A DNA stretch of 64,000 nt from the NCBI RefSeq assembly GCF_900094805.1, contig NZ_FMAT01000002.1:310001-374000 (forward strand), in the 5' to 3' direction. Below the pieces are notes generated by a model that did not search any database, was not told the origin of the DNA, and saw only the letters and a program-made list of their open reading frames with translations. Source of the stretch: Arthrobacter sp. NIO-1057. Its GTDB lineage: Bacteria; Actinomycetota; Actinomycetes; Actinomycetales; Micrococcaceae. The position numbers and the translations under genes were made by a program. Shown here one piece after another: positions 42,970-52,816 of the stretch; position 1 is the stretch's first letter, and each line of letters begins with the position of its first letter.

Positions 42970-43599
42970 ATGTCATCTGAATCTTCCACTCAGTCCCTGT
43001 CGCCTAACGAGGCCTGGGAAAAACTTAGCACGGGAAATATCCGCTTCGTCAACGAAGAAACCGAGCACCCCAACCAGGACAGCGCACGACGCGAGAAGCT
43101 GATTTCCGGCCAGGAACCCTTCGCTGTCATCTTCGGCTGCTCGGATTCCCGGCTAGCCGCTGAGATCATTTTCGACGTGGGATTGGGTGACATGTTCGTG
43201 GTGCGTACCGCGGGCCACGTCCTGGACCCGGCTAGCCTGGGTTCGCTGGAATTCGCCGTCGACGTCCTCAACGTCCCATTGATCGTGATCCTGGGGCACA
43301 ACTCCTGCGGTGCGGTCACCAGCGCCATCAAGGTCAAGGAATCGGGCAACATGCCCAAGGGCTTCGTGCGCGACCTCGTTGAGCACATCACCCCATCGGT
43401 CCAGGCCGCCGAGCGCAAGGGCATCACCGACGTGAACGGCACCGTCGTCGAGCACGTTAAGCAAACAACGGACCGCCTCGTTGATCTGTCCACCATCATC
43501 GCGCAAGCTATCGAAGAGGGACGCACCGCAGTGGCTGGCGTGACCTATCACCTTCACGATGGTCGCGCACAGTTGGTTTCAAGCCTGGGACTGGACTAA
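42970..43599 (+). CDS. Beta-class carbonic anhydrase
   Basis: The enzyme hydrates CO2 to bicarbonate in the cytosol, supporting carboxylases such as purK-type steps and fatty acid synthesis. In the 209-residue product the zinc ligands are Cys57 in FGCSDSR, His110 and Cys113 in ILGHNSCGAV, with Asp59 and Arg61 forming the usual dyad. The N-terminus (LSPNEAWEKLSTGNIRFV) is the normal helical arm. Upstream at 42931-42945 is a tandem seven-base repeat near the presumed promoter. It lies between DUF4245 and fumC on the same strand with its own upstream gap. Confidence 0.94.
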   Translation: MSSESSTQSLSPNEAWEKLSTGNIRFVNEETEHPNQDSARREKLISGQEPFAVIFGCSDSRLAAEIIFDVGLGDMFVVRTAGHVLDPASLGSLEFAVDVLNVPLIVILGHNSCGAVTSAIKVKESGNMPKGFVRDLVEHITPSVQAAERKGITDVNGTVVEHVKQTTDRLVDLSTIIAQAIEEGRTAVAGVTYHLHDGRAQLVSSLGLD

Positions 43600-43730
43600 G
43601 CAAAATCCGCCAGGTGTGAACCACCTTGTAGATCGCTCTTTTATTCCCATTTAGTCGCACTTCACCCATGATTGTGACATTTACGTCAGACTTCTGTCCT
43701 TTAATTGCTTTCAAGGCGTAATCTGGGCAC

Positions 43731-45143
43731 ATGACTAACAGTGACGAATTCCGCATTGAACATGACACCATGGGTGAAGTCCGAGTTCCAGCTCAGGCTT
43801 TGTACCGCGCTCAAACTCAGCGCGCGGTCGAGAATTTTCCAATCTCCGGCAAGACGCTAGAGTCATCGCACATCAAGGCTCTGGCTCAAGTCAAGAAGGC
43901 CGCCGCACAGGCCAACCTGGCCTTGGGCGTACTGGATGCTGAACGCGCCGAAGCGATCAGCGACGCTGCCCAAGAGGTTGCCAGCGGTAAGTATGACAGC
44001 CAATTCCCTATTGATGTTTTCCAGACTGGTTCCGGAACCAGTTCAAACATGAACACCAATGAGGTTCTGGCTGAGCTGGCCACACGAGCACTGAAGGCGA
44101 AAGGCAGCGACACCGAGGTCCACCCCAATGACCATGTCAACGCTTCCCAGTCCTCCAACGATGTTTTCCCGACTTCCGTCCATGTGGCTGCCACCGGTGC
44201 GCTGCTCAACGATCTGATCCCTGCACTCAGCCAGTTGGCTACCGCGCTGGATGCGAAGTCCACTGAGTTCAAGGATGTTGTTAAGTCCGGTCGTACGCAC
44301 CTGATGGACGCCACCCCGGTCACCCTGGGGCAGGAATTTGGCGGCTACGCAGCTCAGGTACGTTACGGAATCGAGCGCGTCGAAGCAGCCTTGCCTCGCG
44401 TTGCCGAGGTTCCTCTAGGCGGCACTGCAGTTGGCACAGGTATCAACACCCCCGACGGCTTCCCGCAGAAGGTCTTGGAATTCCTTCGTGAAGATACCGG
44501 GCTGCCCATTACCGAAGCCCGCAATCACTTTGAAGCACAGGCCAACCGTGATGGCCTCATCGAGGCGTCAGCCGCCCTGCGCACCATCGCCATCTCGCTG
44601 ATCAAGATCGCTAATGACCTGCGTTGGATGGGTTCTGGTCCAAACACCGGTCTCGGAGAAATTTCCATACCGGATCTGCAGCCAGGTTCTTCGATCATGC
44701 CTGGTAAGGTAAACCCGGTGATTTCTGAGGCCACCATTCAGGTCGCTGCCCAAGTGATTGGCAATGACACCGCGATCTCGTGGGCTGGCACCAATGGAGC
44801 CTTTGAGTTGAATGTTGGCATTCCAGTGATGGCGTCGAACCTATTGGAGTCGGTCCGTCTGCTGACTAACACCAGTACCGTGATGGCAGAGAAGATGATT
44901 GATGGCATCAAGGCGAATGTTGAACGTGCCCGCTTCCTGGCTGAAGCTTCGCCATCAATCGTGACGCCGTTGAATAAGCTCATCGGCTACGAGAATGCAG
45001 CGAAGATTGCGAAGAAGGCTGTTGCCGAGGGTCTCACCGTTCGCGAGGCAACAGTTTCACTAGGCTTCGTGGAGCGCGGTGAGGTCACCGAGGCCCAACT
45101 TGATGAACTACTCGATGTCTCCACCATGGTGGGCAAGCACTAA
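43731..45143 (+). CDS. fumC: Class II fumarate hydratase
   Basis: FumC interconverts fumarate and malate in the TCA cycle and needs no iron-sulfur cluster. The 470-residue protein has the class II signatures [66 protein letters not shown] and the fumarate lyase motif [15 protein letters not shown]. The active-site Ser lies in the flexible loop of that motif. It is in the glpX-DUF4245-fumC region typical of actinobacteria. The ATG at 43731 fits family alignments. Confidence 0.97.
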   Translation: MTNSDEFRIEHDTMGEVRVPAQALYRAQTQRAVENFPISGKTLESSHIKALAQVKKAAAQANLALGVLDAERAEAISDAAQEVASGKYDSQFPIDVFQTGSGTSSNMNTNEVLAELATRALKAKGSDTEVHPNDHVNASQSSNDVFPTSVHVAATGALLNDLIPALSQLATALDAKSTEFKDVVKSGRTHLMDATPVTLGQEFGGYAAQVRYGIERVEAALPRVAEVPLGGTAVGTGINTPDGFPQKVLEFLREDTGLPITEARNHFEAQANRDGLIEASAALRTIAISLIKIANDLRWMGSGPNTGLGEISIPDLQPGSSIMPGKVNPVISEATIQVAAQVIGNDTAISWAGTNGAFELNVGIPVMASNLLESVRLLTNTSTVMAEKMIDGIKANVERARFLAEASPSIVTPLNKLIGYENAAKIAKKAVAEGLTVREATVSLGFVERGEVTEAQLDELLDVSTMVGKH

Positions 45144-45217
45144 CGCTTCTGCCATAACAGCGATGGCCCGTTACTATTCGGATCAATGATCTCGGATAGC
45201 GACGGGCCATACTTCGT

Positions 45218-45790
45218 TCAATTCAGCGTGATCCAGTATCGACGCATATCGCCTTGCACACCAAAGAGCGGGCCAACCTCGTTATGGGGCCTAATGCCTT
45301 CAAGTACCCCTCCGCACGATTCAATAGTGCGCGCCGAACCGACATTCGTATCAAGACAGGTAATCAGAACTCGTGGCATGCCAAGGTCGCGTGCCTGCTC
45401 TAACGCTCCGGCGAGCGCCAGCTTGGCTAGGCCCCTGCGCCTGGCACTTGGCCGGATGCCATAGCCAATATGGCCGCCGACTTCCTTGAGATAATCGTTG
45501 CCGAGTTCATGCCGCAGACTCACTGCACCTAAGTACTGCTCGTTTTCCACTACCCACAGGGTGCTTTGTGAAACGAATCCCGGCAGGGGTGCGAAATCTG
45601 GATTGGCTAGATCCTTGAGAAGTTGCACCCACAAGCCAAAGTCTCTGGTGTTGGCCAGGTCCCAGCCGTATTTCTCGGCGAAGAACATCGAGGCACCGTC
45701 TTGGTCTACACCATTCCATTCGGCTGTGCTTTGCATAAATGAATCATGCAGGTCAGCGGATGGTTCTTGGAGGCGTATCTGATTCATCAT
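45218..45790 (-). CDS. GNAT family N-acetyltransferase
   Basis: This 190-residue protein belongs to the GNAT superfamily. It has EQYLGAVSLRHELG strand pairs, then GYGIRPSARRRGLAKLALAGALEQARDLG, which is motif A for acetyl-CoA (RRRGLA), and VLITCLDTNVGSARTIESCGGVLEG, the C-terminal helix. It may modify a small amine. It is divergent from tetR with a 110-base region that contains the regulator's putative operators, so its transcription could also respond to that TetR. Confidence 0.85.
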   Translation of the reverse strand: MMNQIRLQEPSADLHDSFMQSTAEWNGVDQDGASMFFAEKYGWDLANTRDFGLWVQLLKDLANPDFAPLPGFVSQSTLWVVENEQYLGAVSLRHELGNDYLKEVGGHIGYGIRPSARRRGLAKLALAGALEQARDLGMPRVLITCLDTNVGSARTIESCGGVLEGIRPHNEVGPLFGVQGDMRRYWITLN

Positions 45791-45864
45791 GCCAGCTTAA
45801 TACCGATCGATCTGGCATCTCGTATTTAGAGGCGCAACGAAGAAAATGTTCCACATCACTTAAG

Positions 45865-45889
45865 TTGCACTCTCCATAGCAGAGTGCAA
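45865..45889. promoter_or_regulatory. Putative TetR operator 1
   Basis: A perfect dyad TTGCACTCT-N7-AGAGTGCAA in the gap between the GNAT and tetR genes, 12 bases upstream of the tetR ATG. It has nine-base arms and a seven-base spacer. Confidence 0.65.
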
Positions 45890-45892
45890 TAC

Positions 45893-45915
45893 TGCACTAT
45901 ATGAAAGATAGTGCA
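45893..45915. promoter_or_regulatory. Putative TetR operator 2, covering the tetR ATG
   Basis: TGCACTAT-N7-ATAGTGCA has the same eight-base core and spacer as operator 1, centred 27 bases away. The spacer includes the ATG at 45901. If the true start is GTG 45925 or ATG 45964, this becomes an ordinary upstream site. Confidence 0.6.
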
Positions 45916-46569
45916 AAACGCGAAGTGAGTGTGCCTTGCAAGGCACCAACCCTGAGCGGGCGCATGCAAAAAACTCGAACCTCCATCACGCGTCATAGCC
46001 GTGATCTCACAGCGGAGTTCGGCTTTAGCGGATTCACCATTGAGCAGGTCTGCGAACGAGTGGGCATTTCACGCCGCACATTCTTCAACTACTTCCCCAG
46101 CAAGGTCGATGCCGTCTTTGGTCATGATTCCGATGCCATGCCAGAAGGCTTCATCGAACGCTTCATGGCGGCTCGACCGAAAGGCATCACCGGAATTTCC
46201 CCAACCCTGCTGGCTGATTTAGTGGAGATGTCCGTCGAGCGACTGAACTTTGATGAAGCAGAAATCGTGAGTATTCATGGGTTCTTCACCATCGCTCATC
46301 GTGAGCCAGAACTGCTACAACACATGATCCAGTCTGGGCCTAAAAAAGAAGCAGAGTTTCGTGAGCTCATCGCCTCGCGTGAGGGAATCGATCCACAAGA
46401 TCCGCTGCTCTCAAGTCTTTTGCACCTCCTGAAACACACCACCCACCAAGCCATCGAAGCTTATGTCGCAGGTTCCGGTCAGCGCCCGCTGGCCGAGGAG
46501 TTCTTGGAACTCATGGGGAGGATGCAGCACATCATGGGCCAGCCACTTCGCCGCAACAACAACGACTAA
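45901..46569 (+). CDS. TetR family transcriptional regulator
   Basis: A one-domain repressor with a helix-turn-helix at about residues 27-70: TRTSITRHSRDLTAEFGFSGFTIEQVCERVGISRRTFFNYFPSKVDAVFG, the classic TetR sequence. The C-terminal ligand domain is variable. It lies 33 bases before a drug-efflux-type MFS gene and probably represses both. Two matching dyads cover the start, and a sixteen-base palindrome GTGCCTTG-CAAGGCAC lies at 45931-45946. There is no ribosome binding site before ATG 45901, so the transcript may be leaderless or the real start may be GTG 45925, GTG 45931 or ATG 45964. Confidence 0.9.
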   Translation: MKDSAKREVSVPCKAPTLSGRMQKTRTSITRHSRDLTAEFGFSGFTIEQVCERVGISRRTFFNYFPSKVDAVFGHDSDAMPEGFIERFMAARPKGITGISPTLLADLVEMSVERLNFDEAEIVSIHGFFTIAHREPELLQHMIQSGPKKEAEFRELIASREGIDPQDPLLSSLLHLLKHTTHQAIEAYVAGSGQRPLAEEFLELMGRMQHIMGQPLRRNNND

Positions 46570-48318
<1,749 letters not shown>

Positions 48319-48350
48319 CGTTCAGGTACATTACCGGCGCTAGTCGCTAG

Positions 48351-48394
48351 AAAGCCTCGGGGCACGAACTGTTCAGTTCGTGCCCCGAGGCTTT
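48351..48394. terminator. Bidirectional terminator, 21-bp stem
   Basis: The perfect arms 48351-48371 and 48374-48394 with a two-base loop are followed on the plus strand by a short T-run. It separates the convergent MFS and Nudix genes. Confidence 0.88.
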
Positions 48395-48405
48395 TACAGT
48401 TTTTG

Positions 48406-48870
48406 CTAGGCGAAGTAGCCGCCTGGACGAGGATTAAGGGCCCACGACAATGCGCGTTCGTGAAGCGGTGGAAGCTGCGGACGATCCTGCAAATCGAAGT
48501 AGCCCACTTCCAAGTTTTCGTCGTCGTTGATTGTCGCTTGTCCAGAGAGGTGTCGCGCTTTGAAAACGACATCAAGATATTGGGCGCGATCTCCGTTGGG
48601 ATAAACGGTTGGCGCTGTCACTCCTACTCCAATCAGGTCCGTCACCTGACAATTCACCCCGGTCTCTTCAAGGACTTCACGCTGGGCAGTGTGCGAGGGT
48701 TCTTCTCCCGGATCAATGATGCCAGCGGGCAATGTCCATAGACCGTTATCAGCTCGGCGTACCAACAACACTTGATCGCCTTGGAACACAACGACTTTCA
48801 CTCCTGAAAGCCAGAGCATCTCATGACCTATATGCGTGCGAAGATTACTGATGAATTCGGGAGTTGCCAT
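48406..48870 (-). CDS. Nudix hydrolase
   Basis: This 154-residue protein (ATG 48870) has a complete Nudix box at residues 50-72, GIIDPGEEPSHTAQREVLEETGV, with both metal-binding Glu residues in REVLEETG. The lead VKVVVFQGDQVLLVRRADNGLWTLPAG is typical of the class that clears nucleotide or sugar-nucleotide diphosphates. The substrate is unknown. The start is four bases past the prepilin peptidase stop codon, so the two are cotranscribed. The open frame extends back to 48909 inside the peptidase gene, but ATG 48870 is the family start. Confidence 0.9.
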   Translation of the reverse strand: MATPEFISNLRTHIGHEMLWLSGVKVVVFQGDQVLLVRRADNGLWTLPAGIIDPGEEPSHTAQREVLEETGVNCQVTDLIGVGVTAPTVYPNGDRAQYLDVVFKARHLSGQATINDDENLEVGYFDLQDRPQLPPLHERALSWALNPRPGGYFA

Positions 48871-48874
48871 AATT

Positions 48875-49378
48875 TCATCGTGCCACAAGCAGCACCACAA
48901 ATGCTCCAAGGATCATGAACGGCCCGAACGGTACCGCCGATTTGAGGGTCAATTTACGCACGATCACTCCCCCAATTACCCAGAGCGTTGCCGCGACGAA
49001 AGTTAGCAGCGTGGCCAGGAAGAGTACGGATAAGGAATAGATTCCTAGATTCAAGCCGAGGACTCCGGCCAGCTTTACATCGCCCATTCCCATAGCTCCG
49101 GCACTGATCAGACTCATCAAAAGGTACCCGCCGCCGAGAAACAGCATGCCTAAGAATCCTTGCAGAATCCCCGGAAGGCCAAAGTGGCTGGCACCCAAAC
49201 ATAAAATCAGAACCACGCTGGCGAGGAACCAATAGCCTACGAGTCGATTCGGCAAACGATGGCTAGAAATATCTTCCTTGGACAACAAAAATCCAAAGAC
49301 AATAAAGCAGAGCAATTGGAGCGCCACGACGACGCCTTCAACCGGCCCACTCTGGGCGACACTCCAAATCTCTGACAT
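48875..49378 (-). CDS. Prepilin peptidase (A24 family), short form
   Basis: An integral membrane aspartic peptidase of 167 residues that cleaves the leader of type IV pilin-like proteins. The catalytic aspartates are Asp36 in KEDISSHRLPN and Asp100 in GMGDVKLAG, with PFGPFMILGA near the C-terminus. It lacks the N-terminal cytoplasmic methyltransferase domain of PilD, as do archaeal-type and many actinobacterial TadV/CpaA proteins. No pilus genes lie in the window. Its neighbours are a Nudix gene downstream and an unknown divergent gene. Confidence 0.86.
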   Translation of the reverse strand: MSEIWSVAQSGPVEGVVVALQLLCFIVFGFLLSKEDISSHRLPNRLVGYWFLASVVLILCLGASHFGLPGILQGFLGMLFLGGGYLLMSLISAGAMGMGDVKLAGVLGLNLGIYSLSVLFLATLLTFVAATLWVIGGVIVRKLTLKSAVPFGPFMILGAFVVLLVAR

Positions 49379-49461
49379 GTATAGAGCATAGGCATCATTC
49401 GAATGTGACGGGATAGCTTGCTCGCCCTTGTGAATAATTCAGGCGCTTCTACAATTGAAGT

Positions 49462-50247
49462 ATGGACGTACCTTCAGCCCAGTTGTACTTCCCCGGTTCA
49501 CCGGCACCAGATTCGAACGCGCGCAGAAGGTTTCGCGCGCTAGCCCGATCTGCACCATGGTTGAGCACCTCACTCAAAGTCGAGATTGATATTCCTGAGG
49601 AATACAGTCAGCCCCAGCGAAACTTGACAGGTTCGGTCACCGTCAAAATTCGTCAGCGTGAAGCCATTGCGCTTCACAATGCATCAGGTGAGCTCGTTTT
49701 TCAAAAGGAAACCTTCAGCGCTCAGCGCAGTCGTGATTACCTCGCTGCAACCAGCGCATCATGGAAATTACCCTCCACATTGCTCACGCCCGTCTATACC
49801 AGCGACCAGTTAATTCTTCGCCGCCCCGAAATCGCCGGCTTTGACGGTTTGCTACCTCTGGACTATTGGGCAACAGTCTTAGATCCCGTAGAAATTGCCG
49901 GAACTGAGCCCGCAGCCTTAGACCTGGCTTTTGACCATCCCACCTATATCCACGAGCTCAGCGACATCGTGCATGAAGGCCGACAGGCAATTGCGGCTGT
50001 ACTGAGCGCTGGATATTCATATCAGGCTTCACAGGCCGACTTCAGGCTCGTCCCCGCCGATACCCGCACGTTGGTAGTCCTGGACCTGAGCACCGGGGTC
50101 TGCCTGCTGCGACAGATACTCTCCGGTGCTAGCTCCGTGCTTCCCGCTCCTGACCTCAGACTGCGGATCTTGGCTAAAGACGAGTACTACATCAATTCAC
50201 ACTTCCAGCGACAACATTGGTTAGACCAGCCCGTAGTCCGCTCATAG
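49462..50247 (+). CDS. Conserved-looking protein of unknown function
   Basis: A 261-residue soluble protein with no signal peptide and no helix long enough to cross a membrane. The N-terminus is basic (NARRRFRALARSAPWLSTSLKVEIDIPEEY), and the rest alternates strands and short helices (LTGSVTVKIRQREAIALHN, TLVVLDLSTGVCLLRQIL). I recognise no motif or family. Codon use looks like that of the neighbours, so it is probably a lineage-specific native gene. It is divergent from the prepilin peptidase gene with an 83-base gap. Confidence 0.6.
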   Translation: MDVPSAQLYFPGSPAPDSNARRRFRALARSAPWLSTSLKVEIDIPEEYSQPQRNLTGSVTVKIRQREAIALHNASGELVFQKETFSAQRSRDYLAATSASWKLPSTLLTPVYTSDQLILRRPEIAGFDGLLPLDYWATVLDPVEIAGTEPAALDLAFDHPTYIHELSDIVHEGRQAIAAVLSAGYSYQASQADFRLVPADTRTLVVLDLSTGVCLLRQILSGASSVLPAPDLRLRILAKDEYYINSHFQRQHWLDQPVVRS

Positions 50248-50309
50248 TCCGCACTAGCTGTTGCTACGGATGAGAGATTCCACGTCCTTGGCGCTAGTCC
50301 TTAAAACTT

Positions 50310-50357
50310 CTGGCTGCTGTGGTTTCGGCGATGGGGCGCCGAGACCACAGCAGCCAG
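50310..50357. terminator. Bidirectional terminator, 21-position stem
   Basis: The arms 50310-50330 and 50337-50357 pair over twenty-one positions with one G-U and the loop ATGGGG. It lies between the unknown gene and the convergent phoH2. On the minus strand it is followed by a T-run (AAGTTTTAAG). Confidence 0.85.
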
Positions 50358-50372
50358 TTCTGCTTGAGACGG

Positions 50373-51689
50373 TTAGCGCAGCGTCGGTAAATCAAGCATT
50401 TCGGTCACCAATGCGGCGATGGCCGAACGCTCGGAACGTGTCAGCGTCACATGGCCAAATAGTGAGTGGCCCTTGAGCTGCTCCACTACCGCGGCAATGC
50501 CGTCATGGCGGCCCACGTGCAGGTTATCGCGCTGCGCCACGTCGTGGGTGAGCACGACCTTGGAGTTCTGACCGATACGCGAAAGCACGGTGAGCAGGAC
50601 ATTGCGTTCCAGGGACTGCGCTTCATCAACGATGACGAACGAGTCGTGCAGGGAGCGTCCACGAATGTGGGTCAATGGCAAGACTTCCAGCATTCCGCGT
50701 TCGAGCACTTCGTCGATGGCGTTCTTCGACACGATGGATCCCAACGTATCGAAAACTGCCTGCGCCCAGGGACCCATCTTTTCGCCTTCAGAACCTGGCA
50801 GGTAGCCAAGCTCCTGGCCACCCACTGCGTACAACGGGCGGAACACGGTGATCTTACGGTGCTCACGGCGCTCCAGCACGGCCTCCATGCCCGCGCACAA
50901 GGCCAGCGCAGACTTACCCGTACCGGCGTTCCCACCGAGCGAAACAATGCCTACCGAAGGATCCAACAACAGGTCCAAGGCGATTCGCTGCTCCGCGCTA
51001 CGACCGTGCAAGCCAAAGGCTTGCTGATCGCCACGCACCAACTTCAACGTCGTGTCATCGGTCTTTCGCGCTAATGCGCTGCCCCGTGGAGAAGTGATCA
51101 CAAAACCGGTATTGATGGGTGCGTCATTCGCCGCTGGCAAGTTTGAGAGATGTTCACGCTCGTAGAGCGTTGACATTGCTTCCTCATCAAGTTCCAGCTG
51201 CTGGATTCCGGTCCAGCCAGTGGAGGTGATCAGCTCGTTGCGGTAGACCTCGGCGTGGATTCCCATTGCCGATGCCTTGATACGCATGGGAAGATCCTTG
51301 GTCACCAGCGCGACGTCCAGTCCGGAGTCCAGCAAATGTTTGGCAACGGCGAGGATTCGAGCGTCGTTATCTCCTGAGCGCATGCCCACTGGAAGGACTT
51401 CAGGAGCAATGTTGTTCAGTTCAATGCGTAGCGTGCCACCCACTGATGAAACCGGAACGGCTTGGGCTAGTCCTCCGTGACTAGCGATCAGGTCATCTAG
51501 CAGTCGCAGTGCCTGACGGGCAAAATACCCGAGATCAGGATCCTTACGTTTGTATTCCAGCTCGGTGACCACGGTCAGTGGAATCACCACATGATGCTCT
51601 TCAAAGTGGAACATCGCTTTCGGATCTGAAAGCAATACCGAGGTATCAATGACGTAGGTTCGTACGTCCTGTTCGGCAGTTCGGCTCAT
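50373..51689 (-). CDS. phoH2: PIN-PhoH fusion protein (PhoH2 type)
   Basis: An N-terminal PIN ribonuclease domain ([17 protein letters not shown] with the metal Asp; [24 protein letters not shown] with further acids) is fused to a PhoH ATPase/helicase domain ([20 protein letters not shown] Walker [24 protein letters not shown] Walker B). The mycobacterial homologue PhoH2 unwinds and cleaves RNA. The start ATG 51689 gives 438 residues. The frame is open to 51767 and a hairpin (51715-51735) lies just upstream. A 54-codon ORF overlaps the start. Confidence 0.92.
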   Translation of the reverse strand: MSRTAEQDVRTYVIDTSVLLSDPKAMFHFEEHHVVIPLTVVTELEYKRKDPDLGYFARQALRLLDDLIASHGGLAQAVPVSSVGGTLRIELNNIAPEVLPVGMRSGDNDARILAVAKHLLDSGLDVALVTKDLPMRIKASAMGIHAEVYRNELITSTGWTGIQQLELDEEAMSTLYEREHLSNLPAANDAPINTGFVITSPRGSALARKTDDTTLKLVRGDQQAFGLHGRSAEQRIALDLLLDPSVGIVSLGGNAGTGKSALALCAGMEAVLERREHRKITVFRPLYAVGGQELGYLPGSEGEKMGPWAQAVFDTLGSIVSKNAIDEVLERGMLEVLPLTHIRGRSLHDSFVIVDEAQSLERNVLLTVLSRIGQNSKVVLTHDVAQRDNLHVGRHDGIAAVVEQLKGHSLFGHVTLTRSERSAIAALVTEMLDLPTLR

Positions 51690-51810
51690 GGCAGCGCACC
51701 CAATCTCGAATCCGGCGTGGGGACTCTCCCCACGCGTTTGTGGAGAAGCCCAACACCGGATGTCCAAGGCGTGTCCGGTAGCTGTACCGGCCGGCGCTGC
51801 TTTTGGTCAT
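51646..51810 (-). CDS. Possible small ORF overlapping the phoH2 start
   Basis: A 54-codon frame starting with ATG at 51810 ends 43 bases inside phoH2. Its product would be basic and Arg-rich (RRIRDWVRC). The ribosome binding site is weak (AAGGG, about twelve bases away). In Mycobacterium a small ORF, phoAT, overlaps phoH2 in the same position and acts as its antitoxin. Here the evidence is positional only, and the ORF may be chance. Confidence 0.3.
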   Translation of the reverse strand: MTKSSAGRYSYRTRLGHPVLGFSTNAWGESPRRIRDWVRCHEPNCRTGRTNLRH

Positions 51811-51938
51811 CTAGTGCGGAACCCTTCGATCAGCTGGGGCTTGATGCCCCGGCCTTATGATCACCATAGACCTTGCAAGGTCACCAGTAAGCAACGACTG
51901 GGTAACGATTATTTAAACTCTGTTCGTCGTCGCAGAAT
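51690..51938 (-). promoter_or_regulatory. Leader region of phoH2
   Basis: This 249-base leader separates phoH2 from uppS. It contains the palindrome GACCTTGCAAGGTC at 51869-51882 and a perfect nine-base-pair hairpin with a three-base loop at 51715-51735, 26 bases before the phoH2 ATG. A possible small ORF begins at 51810. Confidence 0.4.
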
Positions 51939-52718
51939 CTAGGCACCAAACCGGCGTTGACGATCCGCGAAGTCACGCAAGGCACGCAAAAAATCTACGC
52001 GGCGGAAGTCAGGCCACAGTGCTTCGCAGAAATAGAACTCCGAATAGGCACTCTGCCAGGTCAAGAACCCGCTCAGACGCTGCTCACCGCTGGTACGGAT
52101 CACCAAGTCCGGATCAGGCTGTCCTTTGGTGTACAGCGCCGATTCAATGTCATCGGTGGAAAGATTCTGAGCGAGCTCTTCGATGGTTCGCCCATCCTGA
52201 GCCGCCTGGCCCAAAAGAGCTTTAAAAGCATCCAGGATTTCCCGGCGACCACCATAGCCAATGGCCACGTTGACGTGCACACCGGTACGGTTCTTGGTCA
52301 CGGCTTCCAAAGCCGCTAGTTTCTGGGCTAGCTCCTCTGGGAGCAGATCCTTGGCGCCAACCTGCTGGACCTTCACCCGGTTGGTTTCGCCCAAGCGGTC
52401 TAGAGTTCCGCCGATGACTTCTAAAAGATCGCGCAGCTCGCTGGCCTCACGGTTGAGGTTATCGGTGGAGAGCATATAGAGCGTGACCATCTTGATGTTC
52501 AGGTCTTCACACCAGTCCAAGAATTCGAGAATCTTGTCTGCCCCGGCTTGATGTCCGGCCATGGTTGGAGAGCCTGCAAGTTTGGCCCAGCGACGATTAC
52601 CATCAACCATCACTCCGATATGGTGCGGAAGCTTATCGGCAGGAAGTGACTTCGCCAAGCGCCGTTCGTAGTAACGGTACGCGAGGTTGGGAAGCTGCAC
52701 TGCGGCACTGCCTTTCAA
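51939..52718 (-). CDS. uppS: Short-chain (Z)-isoprenyl diphosphate synthase
   Basis: A cis-prenyltransferase of 259 residues. HHIGVMVDGNRRWAKLAG contains the catalytic Asp39 in the M-x-DGN motif, and GVHVNVAIGYGGRREI, DPDLVIRTSGEQRLSGFLTWQSAYSEFYFCEALWPDF are the other family motifs. In Mycobacterium the gene in this position (as recalled, Rv1086) makes Z,E-farnesyl diphosphate rather than the long C50 chain. The RLSGFLTWQSA segment is shared. In this window it lies upstream of phoH2 with no hemolysin III gene beside it. It may supply the primer for decaprenyl phosphate. Confidence 0.9.
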   Translation of the reverse strand: MKGSAAVQLPNLAYRYYERRLAKSLPADKLPHHIGVMVDGNRRWAKLAGSPTMAGHQAGADKILEFLDWCEDLNIKMVTLYMLSTDNLNREASELRDLLEVIGGTLDRLGETNRVKVQQVGAKDLLPEELAQKLAALEAVTKNRTGVHVNVAIGYGGRREILDAFKALLGQAAQDGRTIEELAQNLSTDDIESALYTKGQPDPDLVIRTSGEQRLSGFLTWQSAYSEFYFCEALWPDFRRVDFLRALRDFADRQRRFGA

Positions 52719-52816
52719 TCGGATCCAAAAAGTCTAGGATCTAAATCTATCGCGAATCCCCCTGCCCTTTGCTGATCTAACGGCCCCGCAACGAAAATAC
52801 TGGGCTATTCTCAGTT

